From Erinaceus europaeus (Eukaryota; Chordata; Mammalia; Eulipotyphla; Erinaceidae), in the NCBI RefSeq assembly GCF_950295315.1, contig NW_026647180.1, positions 992,001 through 1,056,000 of the forward strand: a DNA stretch of 64,000 nt, read 5' to 3'. Positions 34,916-48,656 of the stretch are shown in pieces (position 1 is the first letter of the stretch; every line of letters begins with the position of its first letter). The notes beneath the pieces were generated by a model. It ran no database searches, had not been told where the DNA came from, and saw only the letters and a program-made list of their open reading frames with translations. A program made the translations under genes and the position numbers.

Positions 34916-37388
34916 TTGCCACAAGGGGTACTTGCCATAGCGCAGTGCCAGTACCACGAATCCACTGCTCCCATGTTCCATTTTTTCCCCTTTCGCTGCC
35001 CTTGTGGCTTGAATATTGTGGTTATTAATAATATTATTATTGTTGTTGTGATAGTTACTGTCCTTGCGGAGAACAGAGAAAAATGGAAAGAGGAGGTTAA
35101 AGAGAGATGGGGGAGAGAAAGATAGGCCCCCTGAAGATCTGCTTCACTATATAAATAAAGCACATTTTCATTTGACTCGATAGAAACACAGAGACACGTA
35201 TACATGTAGAATACCTGCATTTTTTATTTATGTATTATTTATCTATTGATTGATTGATTGACTGATTGATTGCCTCCAGGGTTATTGTCAGGGCTAGGGG
35301 CCTGCACCACGAACCCACTGCTCCTGCAGACCATGTTTTCCCCTTTGGCTGCCCTTGTTGCCTGAACTTTGTTGTGGTTATTATTATCGTTGTTGTTGCT
35401 GTTACTGTCCTTGCATAGGACAGAGAGAAAGGGAGAGAGGAGTGGAAACACGGAAGGGTGAGAGAAAGGTAGACCCCTGCAGGTCTGCTTCACTAGATAA
35501 ACAAAAAGCATGTACATTTATTTACAAAGTGGGTACACCGACACATGTATACATGTATATTACCTGTATATTTTCTCTCTGAGTTTATATATATAATGTA
35601 TGTATTTATTTATTGCATCCAGGGTCACTGCCAGTGCTCGATACATATACCTGGAATCCACTGCTGCTGCAGACCATTTATTCTCCTTTTGCTGCCCTTG
35701 TTGCTTTATCATTGTTGTGCTTCTTCTTATTGTTGTTGTTGTTACTGTCCTTACATAGGATAGAGAGAAAGGGATAGGGGAGGGGAAAGTCAGAGGGAGA
35801 AGTGACAGATAGAGCCCCTGAAGATCTGCTTCACCCCCTGTAAAGCTACTCCCCTGCAGGTGGAGGTCTGGGGGCCATACCGCAGATCCTTCTGCCTGTC
35901 CCCTCGTTTCCTCCACCACCTCTTAACCCTCTGACATTCCGCCCAACCTCCCTGGATTTCCTTTTGACAGCAATATGACCTGTCTATTTTTTGAATCCTC
36001 AATATCCTGAGGATCAGTCTTGGAAATAGTCTCATGAGAAGCCACAGGGGGATCTCTGGAATCAGAGAGCGCCTGGAACAGCAGCTGGGACTCTAGAGCC
36101 AGGGCATGGTCCATCTACCCATCCACCCTCCATGGAGTCCACCTGCCTGCATCTTGGTCCTGCTCCCTCCCAAAAAGATTTTTTTCCCTTGTTTCACTGA
36201 GAAACAGGCATCACATAGGAGAGTCAGGCAGTGGGAAACAAAAAGCCTTTTTTTTTTTTTTTTACCCTACTGATGGACCAGCTTCTGGGAAGTACAGGTT
36301 TTGAACCTGAAAACGCTGTCTGCCTCTGCCTGTCTCTGAGTCCACTGGAGGAGCCACTGCCCCAGGCAGACCTTGTCCTCAGAGTGGGGTGTTTTCGCCA
36401 GTCCTAGGCTTGCACAGCGCACTTGGGATTGGGTTGCCTGAGATCCAAATGTTACATTGTAGATTGTTTGCAGTTCCGGCTCCCCAGGACATTGGACAGA
36501 CCCAACTGCTCTGGGGATACCCAGAGAAAAAGACTCTTCCCATCCTTAGTGCAAATGGAGTGGAGGGGGAGGGGAGAGATGTGCATGTGTGGGATACTCA
36601 TGCCCAGGTGTGTGTGAGGGGCCCTGACAGGGGTTAGAAGGGGGTTGAGGGGCAGAAGGAGACTGTTTGGGGGGCAGGCTGCAGGCAGGGTAGCCCCTGA
36701 ATAGGTGCAGGGCTGTGTGTGCCTGTGGTGGCAGGGCGTTAGGGCAGGTCCCCCTGCAGGATGGTGAAGATGGCAGCTGGGCTGTCCCAGGGCCCCCAGG
36801 GCTGGAGGGCAGCAGCAGGCTGGCAGGAAAGGAGGCAAACAGTAGATGACAGTTGGGGAGCTGGGGGACAGGGGGCAAGGGGAAAAGGGGGCATCCTTGC
36901 GGAGAAGGGGGAGGGGGCTGGACTGGAGAGTGGGTGGAGCTGGAGGCAGGCAGGTCCCAAGAATCAGGAACTGACAGGGCCAGATACCTGCACCCACCCA
37001 CTGGATAGCAGCTGCAGCAGCCAGAGCAGCAGCCCTGGCTTGCCTAGGCCAAGGGCCCTGAGTGAGTCCCTCTGAGGATGAGGAAGGGTAGGGGGAGGGG
37101 TAGAGGCAGGGGGAGGAGGGCCGCTGTCAGCAGGCAACGGGTCTACAGGGGCCTCCACTATGGAGGCCTGTGTCCAGGTGGCTGCCCGCCAGATCCGGGG
37201 CAGCTCAGGGCTCCCAGGGCCCTGGGGGGTGTCTGTGGGTTGGGGGCTGTCAGTCAGTCAGTCTGTCTGTGTGTCAGTGCACTTGCTTGGACAGGGGCCT
37301 GGCGGCCCTTGGACCCCAGCCCTGGGCTGTCAGATGCCGGCCCCGCCCCCGGACACGCCCCCACCGTGCCCCTTGCCTCAGAGCCCTG
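33243..37388 (+). repeat. Macrosatellite unit 9 (4,146 bp)
   Basis: Internal map: X-box 33381-33393, NRF1 33432-33445, pentamer 33694-33855 (162 bp), SINE A 34457-34736 (17 TTC), SINE triplet 34813-35952, poly-T 36248-36263 (16 T, shortest). Shares 'tctgttgaatg' and 'gttaagaaaa' with units 10, 13 and 15. Private: 'accacgaatcc' near 34956, 'gggactctag' near 36088 and 'ttgtcctcag' near 36375. Confidence 0.95.
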
Positions 37389-39002
37389 CCCACCTGTGCT
37401 GGCTTTTGCCTGGGGCTCTGGCTCTGGTGGCTGGCCACCACCCCTCAGATCAAGTTCAGGGTGGGTGTCATGGCTGCTGCCACCACCACTGCCTCCCTAG
37501 GGGTCAACTGGGTGGGCGGGGTCCTCGTGGCCTAGCAACCTCTCGAGCCCTCTGTGATGTCCCCCCCCCAGGATTCTGTGCGCATGCGCACTGGCACTGG
37601 GCAGCCCAACTGTCCTGCCACTATGTCAGGCGGCAGCAACTAGACCCCTGGACCCCGGCACAGAGGGACGGAAGAACGGGAGGACAGCGCTGACCGACGA
37701 CGGACCTCGGGGCTGGCAGCCAAGAGAGCAAAGGAGGAGGTGCGCCCAGGAGCCAGGGAGCCCGGGCTACAGCTACCTACATGCCTGCCTGCCTTGCTGG
37801 ATGCAGGTATGCTAGCTCTGTCCAGGTGGGTTTCTCAGTTCCTCTCCTGTCCTCTCCTGTTCTCTCCTGTCCTCTCCTGTCCTCTCCTGTCCTCTCCTCT
37901 CCTGTCCTCTCCTCTCCTCTCCTGTCCTGTCCTCTCCTCTCCTGTCCTCTCCTCTCCTCTCCTGTCCGCTCCTCTCCTCTCTTCTCTCCTCACTTCCGGG
38001 TGCCCTGATCACCAGCTCGAGCGCTTTTGACATTTCACCTGTGACAGCTGCCCACACCCCCCCTCCGCGTCCTTGACGTGACCCAGCTCACAGGCTCACC
38101 TGCTCACCCCACCCACACCCACACGCCCCACCACATTCCCTGGATCAGCTCCTCTACCCTATTCAGCCAAACTGCCCAGTTGGCAATGTATCTGTGCAGG
38201 CTTGACTGTCTTTATCATTCAAGGTTATATCTCCTTTTGTACTTAGCTTGTTTGATTGTGGATGGATAGTTGGATGGATGGATGGATGGATGGATGGATG
38301 GATGGATGGATGGAAGAATGGATGGATGGATGGAAGGATCGAGTGATGCACGGGTTGATCGATTGGTTTTGTAGAGGCAGAGAGCCATCTAGGGGTACTT
38401 GAGACCTCTGGCATAAGAGCCCTAGTCTTCTGTTGAATGTAAAACATTAACACCTCAATAAATAAATGAATAAATGTATTAAATAAACTGGGTTAAGAAA
38501 AACGCGGTGTCTTTTTTAAGGATCATAATAAGGAAAGCATTGTTCTGAGCAGCCCCTTGAAATATTGGGATATTTCATTTTGCCTTCTTCTTCTTCTTCT
38601 TCTTCTTCTTCTTCTTCTTCTTCTTCATCTTCTTTTTTTTTTCTTTGCTTTCTATTATCTTGATTTATTTTTTGGAATGGACAGTCAGGAATTGAGAGAC
38701 AAGGGAGGGATAGAGATTTTGAGAACCAGAGAGATACCTGCAGCACATCTGCACCACTTGTAAAGATTTCCCACTGCAGGTCGGAACCAGGGTCTTGAAC
38801 CGAGGTCCTCCAACAGTTTAACATGAGTGCTTAACCAGGTGAGGCACCACCTGCTAAGCTTAATGTGACATTTTTTTTAGCAATGAAAAGAAATTCTCTT
38901 GGCTAGGTAAGAAATAAATAAAATATAAATAAGTAAATAAAAGTGCTTTTACGTTTACACAGTGGAAACACACACTGGGACATATTCTTGTATATTACTT
39001 GT

Positions 39003-39034
<32 letters not shown>

Positions 39035-41507
39035 TTGCCACAAGGGGTACTTGCCATAGCGCAGTGCCAGTACCACTAATCCACTGCTCCCATGTTCCAT
39101 TTTTTCCCCTTTCGCTGCCCTTGTGGCTTGAATATTGTGGTTATTAATAATATTATTATTGTTGTTGTGATAGTTACTGTCCTTGCGGAGAACAGAGAAA
39201 AATGGAAAGAGGAGGTTAAAGAGAGATGGGGGAGAGAAAGATAGGCCCCCTGAAGATCTGCTTCACTATATAAATAAAGCACATTTTCATTTGACTCGAT
39301 AGAAACACAGAGACACGTATGCATGTAGAATACCTGCATTTTTTATTTATGTATTATTTATCTATTGATTGATTGATTGACTGATTGATTGCCTCCAGGG
39401 TTATTGTCAGGGCTAGGGGCCTGCACCACGAACCCACTGCTCCTGCAGACCATGTTTTCCCCTTTGGCTGCCCTTGTTGCCTGAACTTTGTTGTGGTTAT
39501 TATTATCGTTGTTGTTGCTGTTACTGTCCTTGCATAGGACAGAGAGAAAGGGAGAGAGGAGTGGAAACACGGAAGGGTGAGAGAAAGGTAGACCCCTGCA
39601 GGTCTGCTTCACTAGATAAACAAAAAGCATGTACATTTATTTACAAAGTGGGTACACCGACACATGTATACATGTATATTACCTGTATATTTTCTCTCTG
39701 AGTTTATATATATAATGTATGTATTTATTTATTGCATCCAGGGTCACTGCCAGTGCTCGATACATATACCTGGAATCCACTGCTGCTGCAGACCATTTAT
39801 TCTCCTTTTGCTGCCCTTGTTGCTTTATCATTGTTGTGCTTCTTCTTATTGTTGTTGTTGTTACTGTCCTTACATAGGATAGAGAGAAAGGGATAGGGGA
39901 GGGGAAAGTCAGAGGGAGAAGTGACAGATAGAGCCCCTGAAGATCTGCTTCACCCCCTGTAAAGCTACTCCCCTGCAGGTGGAGGTCTGGGGGCCATACC
40001 GCAGATCCTTCTGCCTGTCCCCTCGTTTCCTCCACCACCTCTTAACCCTCTGACATTCCGCCCAACCTCCCTGGATTTCCTTTTGACAGCAATATGACCT
40101 GTCTATTTTTTGAATCCTCAATATCCTGAGGATCAGTCTTGGAAATAGTCTCATGAGAAGCCACAGGGGGATCTCTGGAATCAGAGAGCGCCTGGAACAG
40201 CAGCTGGGGCTCTAGAGCCAGGGCATGGTCCATCTACCCATCCACCCTCCATGGAGTCCACCTGCCTGCATCTTGGTCCTGCTCCCTCCCAAAAAGATTT
40301 TTTTCCCTTGTTTCACTGAGAAACAGGCATCACATAGGAGAGTCAGGCAGTGGGAAACAAAAAGCCTTTTTTTTTTTTTTTTACCCTACTGATGGACCAG
40401 CTTCTGGGAAGTACAGGTTTTGAACCTGAAAACGCTGTCTGCCTCTGCCTGTCTCTGAGTCCACTGGAGGAGCCACTGCCCCAGGCAGACCTTGTGCTCA
40501 GAGTGGGGTGTTTTCGCCAGTCCTAGGCTTGCACAGCGCACTTGGGATTGGGTTGCCTGAGATCCAAATGTTACATTGTAGATTGTTTGCAGTTCCGGCT
40601 CCCCAGGACATTGGACAGACCCAACTGCTCTGGGGATACCCAGAGAAAAAGACTCTTCCCATCCTTAGTGCAAATGGAGTGGAGGGGGAGGGGAGAGATG
40701 TGCATGTGTGGGATACTCATGCCCAGGTGTGTGTGAGGGGCCCTGACAGGGGTTAGAAGGGGGTTGAGGGGCAGAAGGAGACTGTTTGGGGGGCAGGCTG
40801 CAGGCAGGGGAGCCCCTGAATAGGTGCAGGGCTGTGTGTGCCTGTGGTGGCAGGGCGTTAGGGCAGGTCCCCCTGCAGGATGGTGAAGATGGCAGCTGGG
40901 CTGTCCCAGGGCCCCCAGGGCTGGAGGGCAGCAGCAGGCTGGCAGGAAAGGAGGCAAACAGTAGATGACAGTTGGGGAGCTGGGGGACAGGGGGCAAGGG
41001 GAAAAGGGGGCATCCTTGCGGAGAAGGGGGAGGGGGCTGGACTGGAGAGTGGGTGGAGCTGGAGGCAGGCAGGTCCCAAGAATCAGGAACTGACAGGGCC
41101 AGATACCTGCACCCACCCACTGGATAGCAGCTGCAGCAGCCAGAGCAGCAGCCCTGGCTTGCCTAGGCCAAGGGCCCTGAGTGAGTCCCTCTGAGGATGA
41201 GGAAGGGTAGGGGGAGGGGTAGAGGCAGGGGGAGGAGGGCCGCTGTCAGCAGGCAACGGGTCTACAGGGGCCTCCACTATGGAGGCCTGTGTCCAGGTGG
41301 CTGCCCGCCAGATCCGGGGCAGCTCAGGGCTCCCAGGGCCCTGGGGGGTGTCTGTGGGTTGGGGGCTGTCAGTCAGTCAGTCTGTCTGTGTGTCAGTGCA
41401 CTTGCTTGGACAGGGGCCTGGCGGCCCTTGGACCCCAGCCCTGGGCTGTCAGATGCCGGCCCCGCCCCCGGACACGCCCCCACCGTGCCCCTTGCCTCAG
41501 AGCCCTG
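37389..41507 (+). repeat. Macrosatellite unit 10 (4,119 bp), shortest full unit
   Basis: Internal map: X-box 37527-37539, NRF1 37578-37591, pentamer 37840-37991 (152 bp), SINE A 38585-38855 (14 TTC), SINE triplet 38932-40071, poly-T 40367-40382 (16 T). It carries 'cgtatgcatg' near 39317, an allele otherwise seen only in units 2-4, which suggests gene conversion or exchange across more than 20 kb of array. Confidence 0.95.
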
Positions 41508-44500
41508 CCCACCTGTGCTGGCTTTTGCCTGGGGCTCTGGCTCTGGTGGCTGGCCACCACCCCTCAGATCAAGTTCAGGGTGGGTGTCATGGCTGCTGCC
41601 ACCACCACTGCCTCCCTAGGGGTCAACTGGGTGGGCGGGGTCCTCGTGGCCTAGCAACCTCTCGAGCCCTCTGTGATGTCCCCCCCCCAGGATTCTGTGC
41701 GCATGCGCACTGGCACTGGGCAGCCCAACTGTCCTGCCACTATGTCAGGCGGCAGCAACTAGACCCCTGGACCCCGGCACAGAGGGACGGAAGAACGGGA
41801 GGACAGCGCTGACCGACGACGGACCTCGGGGCTGGCAGCCAAGAGAGCAAAGGAGGAGGTGCGCCCAGGAGCCAGGGAGCCCGGGCTACAGCTACCTACA
41901 TGCCTGCCTGCCTTGCTGGATGCAGGTATGCTAGCTCTGTCCAGGTGGGTTTCTCAGTTCCTCTCCTGTCCTCTCCTGTTCTCTCCTGTCCTCTCCTGTC
42001 CTCTCCTGTCCTCTCCTCTCCTGTCCTCTCCTCTCCTGTCCTCTCCTGTCCTCTCCTGTCCTCTCCTGTCCTCTCCTCTCCTCTCCTGACCTCTCCTCTC
42101 CTCTCCTCTCCTGTCCACTCCTCTCCTCTCTTCTCTCCTCACTTCCGGGTGCCCTGATCACCAGCTCGAGCGCTTTTGACATTTCACCTGTGACAGCTGC
42201 CCACACCCCCCCTCCGCGTCCTTGACGTGACCCAGCTCACAGGCTCACCTGCTCACCCCACCCACACCCACACGCCCCACCACATTCCCTGGATCAGCTC
42301 CTCTGCCCTATTCAGCCAAACTGCCCAGTTGGCAATGTATCTGTGCAGGCTTGACTGTCTTTATCATTCAAGGTTATATCTCCTTTTGTACTTAGCTTGG
42401 TTGATTGTGGATGGATAGTTGGATGGATGGATGGATGGATGGATGGATGGATGGATGGATGGAAGAATGGATGGATGGATGGAAGGATCGAGTGATGCAC
42501 GGGTTGATCGATTGGTTTTGTAGAGGCAGAGAGCCATCTAGGGGTACTTGAGACCTCTGGCATAAGAGCCCTAGTCTTCTGTCGAATGTAAAACATTAAC
42601 ACCTCAATAAATAAATGAATAAATGTATTAAATAAACTGGGTTAAAAAAAACGCGGTGTCTTTTTTAAGGATCATAATAAGGAAAGCATTGTTCTGAGCA
42701 GCCCCTTGAAATATTGGGATATTTCATTTTGCCTTCTTCTTCTTCTTCTTCTTCTTCATCTTCTTTTTTTTTTCTTTGCTTTCTATTATCTTGATTTATT
42801 TTTTGGAATGGACAGTCAGGAATTGAGAGACAAGGGAGGGATAGAGATTTTGAGAACCAGAGAGATACCTGCAGCACATCTGCACCACTTGTAAAGATTT
42901 CCCACTGCAGGTCAGAACCAGGGTCTTGAACCGAGGTCCTCCAACAGTTTAACATGAGTGCTTAACCAGGTGAGGCACCACCTGCTAAGCTTAATGTGAC
43001 ATTTTTTTTTAGCAATGAAAAGAAATTCTCTTGGCTAGGTAAGAAATAAATAAAATATAAATAAGTAAATAAAAGTGCTTTTACGTTTACACAGTGGAAA
43101 CACACACTGGGACATATTCTTGTATATTACTTGTATTATTTATTTATTTATTTATTTATTGCCACAAGGGGTACTTGCCATAGCGCAGTGCCAGTACCAC
43201 TAATCCACTGCTCCCATGTTCCATTTTTTCCCCTTTCGCTGCCCTTGTGGCTTGAATATTGTGGTTATTAATAATATTATTATTGTTGTTGTGATAGTTA
43301 CTGTCCTTGCGGAGAACAGAGAAAAATGGAAAGAGGAGGTTAAAGAGAGATGGGGGAGAGAAAGATAGGCCCCCTGAAGATCTGCTTCACTATATAAATA
43401 AAGCACATTTTCATTTGACTCGATAGAAACACAGAGACACGTATACATGTAGAATACCTGCATTTTTTATTTATGTATTATTTATCTATTGATTGATTGA
43501 TTGACTGATTGATTGCCTCCAGGGTTATTGTCAGGGCTAGGGGCCTGCACCACGAACCCACTGCTCCTGCAGACCATGTTTTCCCCTTTGGCTGCCCTTG
43601 TTGCCGGAACTTTGTTGTGGTTATTATTATCGTTGTTGTTGCTGTTACTGTCCTTGCATAGGACAGAGAGAAAGGGAGAGAGGAGTGGAAACACGGAAGG
43701 GTGAGAGAAAGGTAGACCCCTGCAGGTCTGCTTCACTAGATAAACAAAAAGCATGTACATTTATTTACAAAGTGGGTACACCGACACATGTATACATGTA
43801 TATTACCTGTATATTTTCTCTCTGAGTTTATATATATAATGTATGTATTTATTTATTGCATCCAGGGTCACTGCCAGTGCTCGATACATATACCTGGAAT
43901 CCACTGTTGCTGCAGACCATTTATTCTCCTTTTGCTGCCCTTGTTGCTTTATCATTGTTGTGCTTCTTCTTATTGTTGTTGTTGTTACTGTCCTTACATA
44001 GGATAGAGAGAAAGGGATAGGGGAGGGGAAAGTCAGAGGGAGAAGTGACAGATAGAGCCCCTGAAGATCTGCTTCACCCCCTGTAAAGCTACTCCCCTGC
44101 AGGTGGAGGTCTGGGGGCCATACCGCAGATCCTTCTGCCTGTCCCCTCGTTTCCTCCACCACCTCTTAACCCTCTGACATTCCGCCCAACCTCCCTGGAT
44201 TTCCTTTTGACAGCAATATGACCTGTCTATTTTTTGAATCCTCAATATCCTGAGGATCAGTCTTGGAAATAGTCTCATGAGAAGCCACAGGGGGATCTCT
44301 GGAATCAGAGAGCGCCTGGAACAGCAGCTGGGGCTCTAGAGCCAGGGCATGGTCCATCTACCCATCCACCCTCCATGGAGTCCACCTGCCTGCATCTTGG
44401 TCCTGCTCCCTCCCAAAAAGATTTTTTCCCTTGTTTCACTGAGAAACAGGCATCACATAGGAGAGTCAGGCAGTGGGAAACAAAAAGCCTTTTTTTTTTT

Positions 44501-45639
44501 TTTTTTTTTTTTTTACCCTACTGATGGACCAGCTTCTGGGAAGTACAGGTTTTGAACCTGAAAACGCTGTCTGCCTCTGCCTGTCTCTGAGTCCACTGGA
44601 GGAGCCACTGCCCCAGGCAGACCTTGTGCTCAGAGTGGGGTGTTTTCGCCAGTCCTAGGCTTGCACAGCGCACTTGGGATTGGGTTGCCTGAGATCCAAA
44701 TGTTACATTGTAGATTGTTTGCAGTTCCGGCTCCCCAGGACATTGGACAGACCCAACTGCTCTGGGGATACCCAGAGAAAAAGACTCTTCCCATCCTTAG
44801 TGCAAATGGAGTGGAGGGGGAGGGGAGAGATGTGCATGTGTGGGATACTCATGCCCAGGTGTGTGTGAGGGGCCCTGACAGGGGTTAGAAGGGGGTTGAG
44901 GGGCAGAAGGAGACTGTTTGGGGGGCAGGCTGCAGGCAGGGTAGCCCCTGAATAGGTGCAGGGCTGTGTGTGCCTGTGGTGGCAGGGCGTTAGGGCAGGT
45001 CCCCCTGCAGGATGGTGAAGATGGCAGCTGGGCTGTCCCAGGGCCCCCAGGGCTGGAGGGCAGCAGCAGGCTGGCAGGAAAGGAGGCAAACAGTAGATGA
45101 CAGTTGGGGAGCTGGGGGACAGGGGGCAAGGGGAAAAGGGGGCATCCTTGCGGAGAAGGGGGAGGGGGCTGGACTGGAGAGTGGGTGGAGCTGGAGGCAG
45201 GCAGGTCCCAAGAATCAGGAACTGACAGGGCCAGATACCTGCACCCACCCACTGGATAGCAGCTGCAGCAGCCAGAGCAGCAGCCCTGGCTTGCCTAGGC
45301 CAAGGGCCCTGAGTGAGTCCCTCTGAGGATGAGGAAGGGTAGGGGGAGGGGTAGAGGCAGGGGGAGGAGGGCCGCTGTCAGCAGGCAACGGGTCTACAGG
45401 GGCCTCCACTATGGAGGCCTGTGTCCAGGTGGCTGCCCGCCAGATCCGGGGCAGCTCAGGGCTCCCAGGGCCCTGGGGGGTGTCTGTGGGTTGGGGGCTG
45501 TCAGTCAGTCAGTCTGTCTGTGTGTCAGTGCACTTGCTTGGACAGGGGCCTGGCGGCCCTTGGACCCCAGCCCTGGGCTGTCAGATGCCGGCCCCGCCCC
45601 CGGACACGCCCCCACCGTGCCCCTTGCCTCAGAGCCCTG
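41508..45639 (+). repeat. Macrosatellite unit 11 (4,132 bp), twin of unit 12
   Basis: Internal map: X-box 41646-41658, NRF1 41697-41710, pentamer 41959-42140 (182 bp), SINE A 42734-42986 (8 TTC), SINE triplet 43064-44195, poly-T 44490-44514 (25 T). Shares with unit 12 a set of variants absent elsewhere: 'tcctgacctc' and 'tgtccactcc' in the pentamer tract, 'caggtcagaacc' near 42910, 'gttgccggaac' near 43603 and 'cactgttgctg' near 43903. Confidence 0.95.
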
Positions 45640-48624
45640 CCCACCTGTGCTGGCTTTTGCCTGGGGCTCTGGCTCTGGTGGCTGGCCACCACCCCTCAGA
45701 TCAAGTTCAGGGTGGGTGTCATGGCTGCTGCCACCACCACTGCCTCCCTAGGGGTCAACTGGGTGGGCGGGGTCCTCGTGGCCTAGCAACCTCTCGAGCC
45801 CTCTGTGATGTCCCCCCCCCAGGATTCTGTGCGCATGCGCACTGGCACTGGGCAGCCCAACTGTCCTGCCACTATGTCAGGCGGCAGCAACTAGACCCCT
45901 GGACCCCGGCACAGAGGGACGGAAGAACGGGAGGACAGCGCTGACCGACGACGGACCTCGGGGCTGGCAGCCAAGAGAGCAAAGGAGGAGGTGCGCCCAG
46001 GAGCCAGGGAGCCCGGGCTACAGCTACCTACATGCCTGCCTGCCTTGCTGGATGCAGGTATGCTAGCTCTGTCCAGGTGGGTTTCTCAGTTCCTCTCCTG
46101 TCCTCTCCTGTTCTCTCCTGTCCTCTCCTGTCCTCTCCTGTCCTCTCCTCTCCTGTCCTCTCCTCTCCTGTCCTCTCCTGTCCTCTCCTGTCCTCTCCTG
46201 TCCTCTCCTCTCCTCTCCTGACCTCTCCTCTCCTCTCCTCTCCTGTCCACTCCTCTCCTCTCTTCTCTCCTCACTTCCGGGTGCCCTGATCACCAGCTCG
46301 AGCGCTTTTGACATTTCACCTGTGACAGCTGCCCACACCCCCCCTCCGCGTCCTTGACGTGACCCAGCTCACAGGCTCACCTGCTCACCCCACCCACACC
46401 CACACGCCCCACCACATTCCCTGGATCAGCTCCTCTGCCCTATTCAGCCAAACTGCCCAGTTGGCAATGTATCTGTGCAGGCTTGACTGTCTTTATCATT
46501 CAAGGTTATATCTCCTTTTGTACTTAGCTTGGTTGATTGTGGATGGATAGTTGGATGGATGGATGGATGGATGGATGGATGGATGGATGGATGGATGGAA
46601 GAATGGATGGATGGATGGAAGGATCGAGTGATGCACGGGTTGATCGATTGGTTTTGTAGAGGCAGAGAGCCATCTAGGGGTACTTGAGACCTCTGGCATA
46701 AGAGCCCTAGTCTTCTGTCGAATGTAAAACATTAACACCTCAATAAATAAATGAATTGAATAAATGTATTAAATAAACTGGGTTAAAAAAAACGCGGTGT
46801 CTTTTTTAAGGATCATAATAAGGAAAGCATTGTTCTGAGCAGCCCCTTGAAATATTGGGATATTTCATTTTGCCTTCTTCTTCTTCTTCTTCTTCTTCAT
46901 CTTCTTTTTTTTTTCTTTGCTTTCTATTATCTTGATTTATTTTTTGGAATGGACAGTCAGGAATTGAGAGACAAGGGAGGGATAGAGATTTTGAGAACCA
47001 GAGAGATACCTGCAGCACATCTGCACCACTTGTAAAGATTTCCCACTGCAGGTCAGAACCAGGGTCTTGAACCGAGGTCCTCCAACAGTTTAACATGAGT
47101 GCTTAACCAGGTGAGGCACCACCTGCTAAGCTTAATGTGACATTTTTTTTTAGCAATGAAAAGAAATTCTCTTGGCTAGGTAAGAAAAATATAAATAAGT
47201 AAATAAAAGTGCTTTTACGTTTACACAGTGGAAACACACACTGGGACATATTCTTGTATATTACTTGTATTATTTATTTATTTATTTATTTATTGCCACA
47301 AGGGGTACTTGCCATAGCGCAGTGCCAGTACCACTAATCCACTGCTCCCATGTTCCATTTTTTCCCCTTTCGCTGCCCTTGTGGCTTGAATATTGTGGTT
47401 ATTAATAATATTATTATTGTTGTTGTGATAGTTACTGTCCTTGCGGAGAACAGAGAAAAATGGAAAGAGGAGGTTAAAGAGAGATGGGGGAGAGAAAGAT
47501 AGGCCCCCTGAAGATCTGCTTCACTATATAAATAAAGCACATTTTCATTTGACTCGATAGAAACACAGAGACACGTATACATGTAGAATACCTGCATTTT
47601 TTATTTATGTATTATTTATCTATTGATTGATTGATTGACTGATTGATTGCCTCCAGGGTTATTGTCAGGGCTAGGGGCCTGCACCACGAACCCACTGCTC
47701 CTGCAGACCATGTTTTCCCCTTTGGCTGCCCTTGTTGCCGGAACTTTGTTGTGGTTATTATTATCGTTGTTGTTGCTGTTACTGTCCTTGCATAGGACAG
47801 AGAGAAAGGGAGAGAGGAGTGGAAACACGGAAGGGTGAGAGAAAGGTAGACCCCTGCAGGTCTGCTTCACTAGATAAACAAAAAGCATGTACATTTATTT
47901 ACAAAGTGGGTACACCGACACATGTATACATGTATATTACCTGTATATTTTCTCTCTGAGTTTATATATATAATGTATGTATTTATTTATTGCATCCAGG
48001 GTCACTGCCAGTGCTCGATACATATACCTGGAATCCACTGTTGCTGCAGACCATTTATTCTCCTTTTGCTGCCCTTGTTGCTTTATCATTGTTGTGCTTC
48101 TTCTTATTGTTGTTGTTGTTACTGTCCTTACATAGGATAGAGAGAAAGGGATAGGGGAGGGGAAAGTCAGAGGGAGAAGTGACAGATAGAGCCCCTGAAG
48201 ATCTGCTTCACCCCCTGTAAAGCTACTCCCCTGCAGGTGGAGGTCTGGGGGCCATACCGCAGATCCTTCTGCCTGTCCCCTCGTTTCCTCCACCACCTCT
48301 TAACCCTCTGACATTCCGCCCAACCTCCCTGGATTTCCTTTTGACAGCAATATGACCTGTCTATTTTTTGAATCCTCAATATCCTGAGGATCAGTCTTGG
48401 AAATAGTCTCATGAGAAGCCACAGGGGGATCTCTGGAATCAGAGAGCGCCTGGAACAGCAGCTGGGGCTCTAGAGCCAGGGCATGGTCCATCTACCCATC
48501 CACCCTCCATGGAGTCCACCTGCCTGCATCTTGGTCCTGCTCCCTCCCAAAAAGATTTTTTTCCCTTGTTTCACTGAGAAACAGGCATCACATAGGAGAG
48601 TCAGGCAGTGGGAAACAAAAAGCC

Positions 48625-48656
<32 letters not shown>

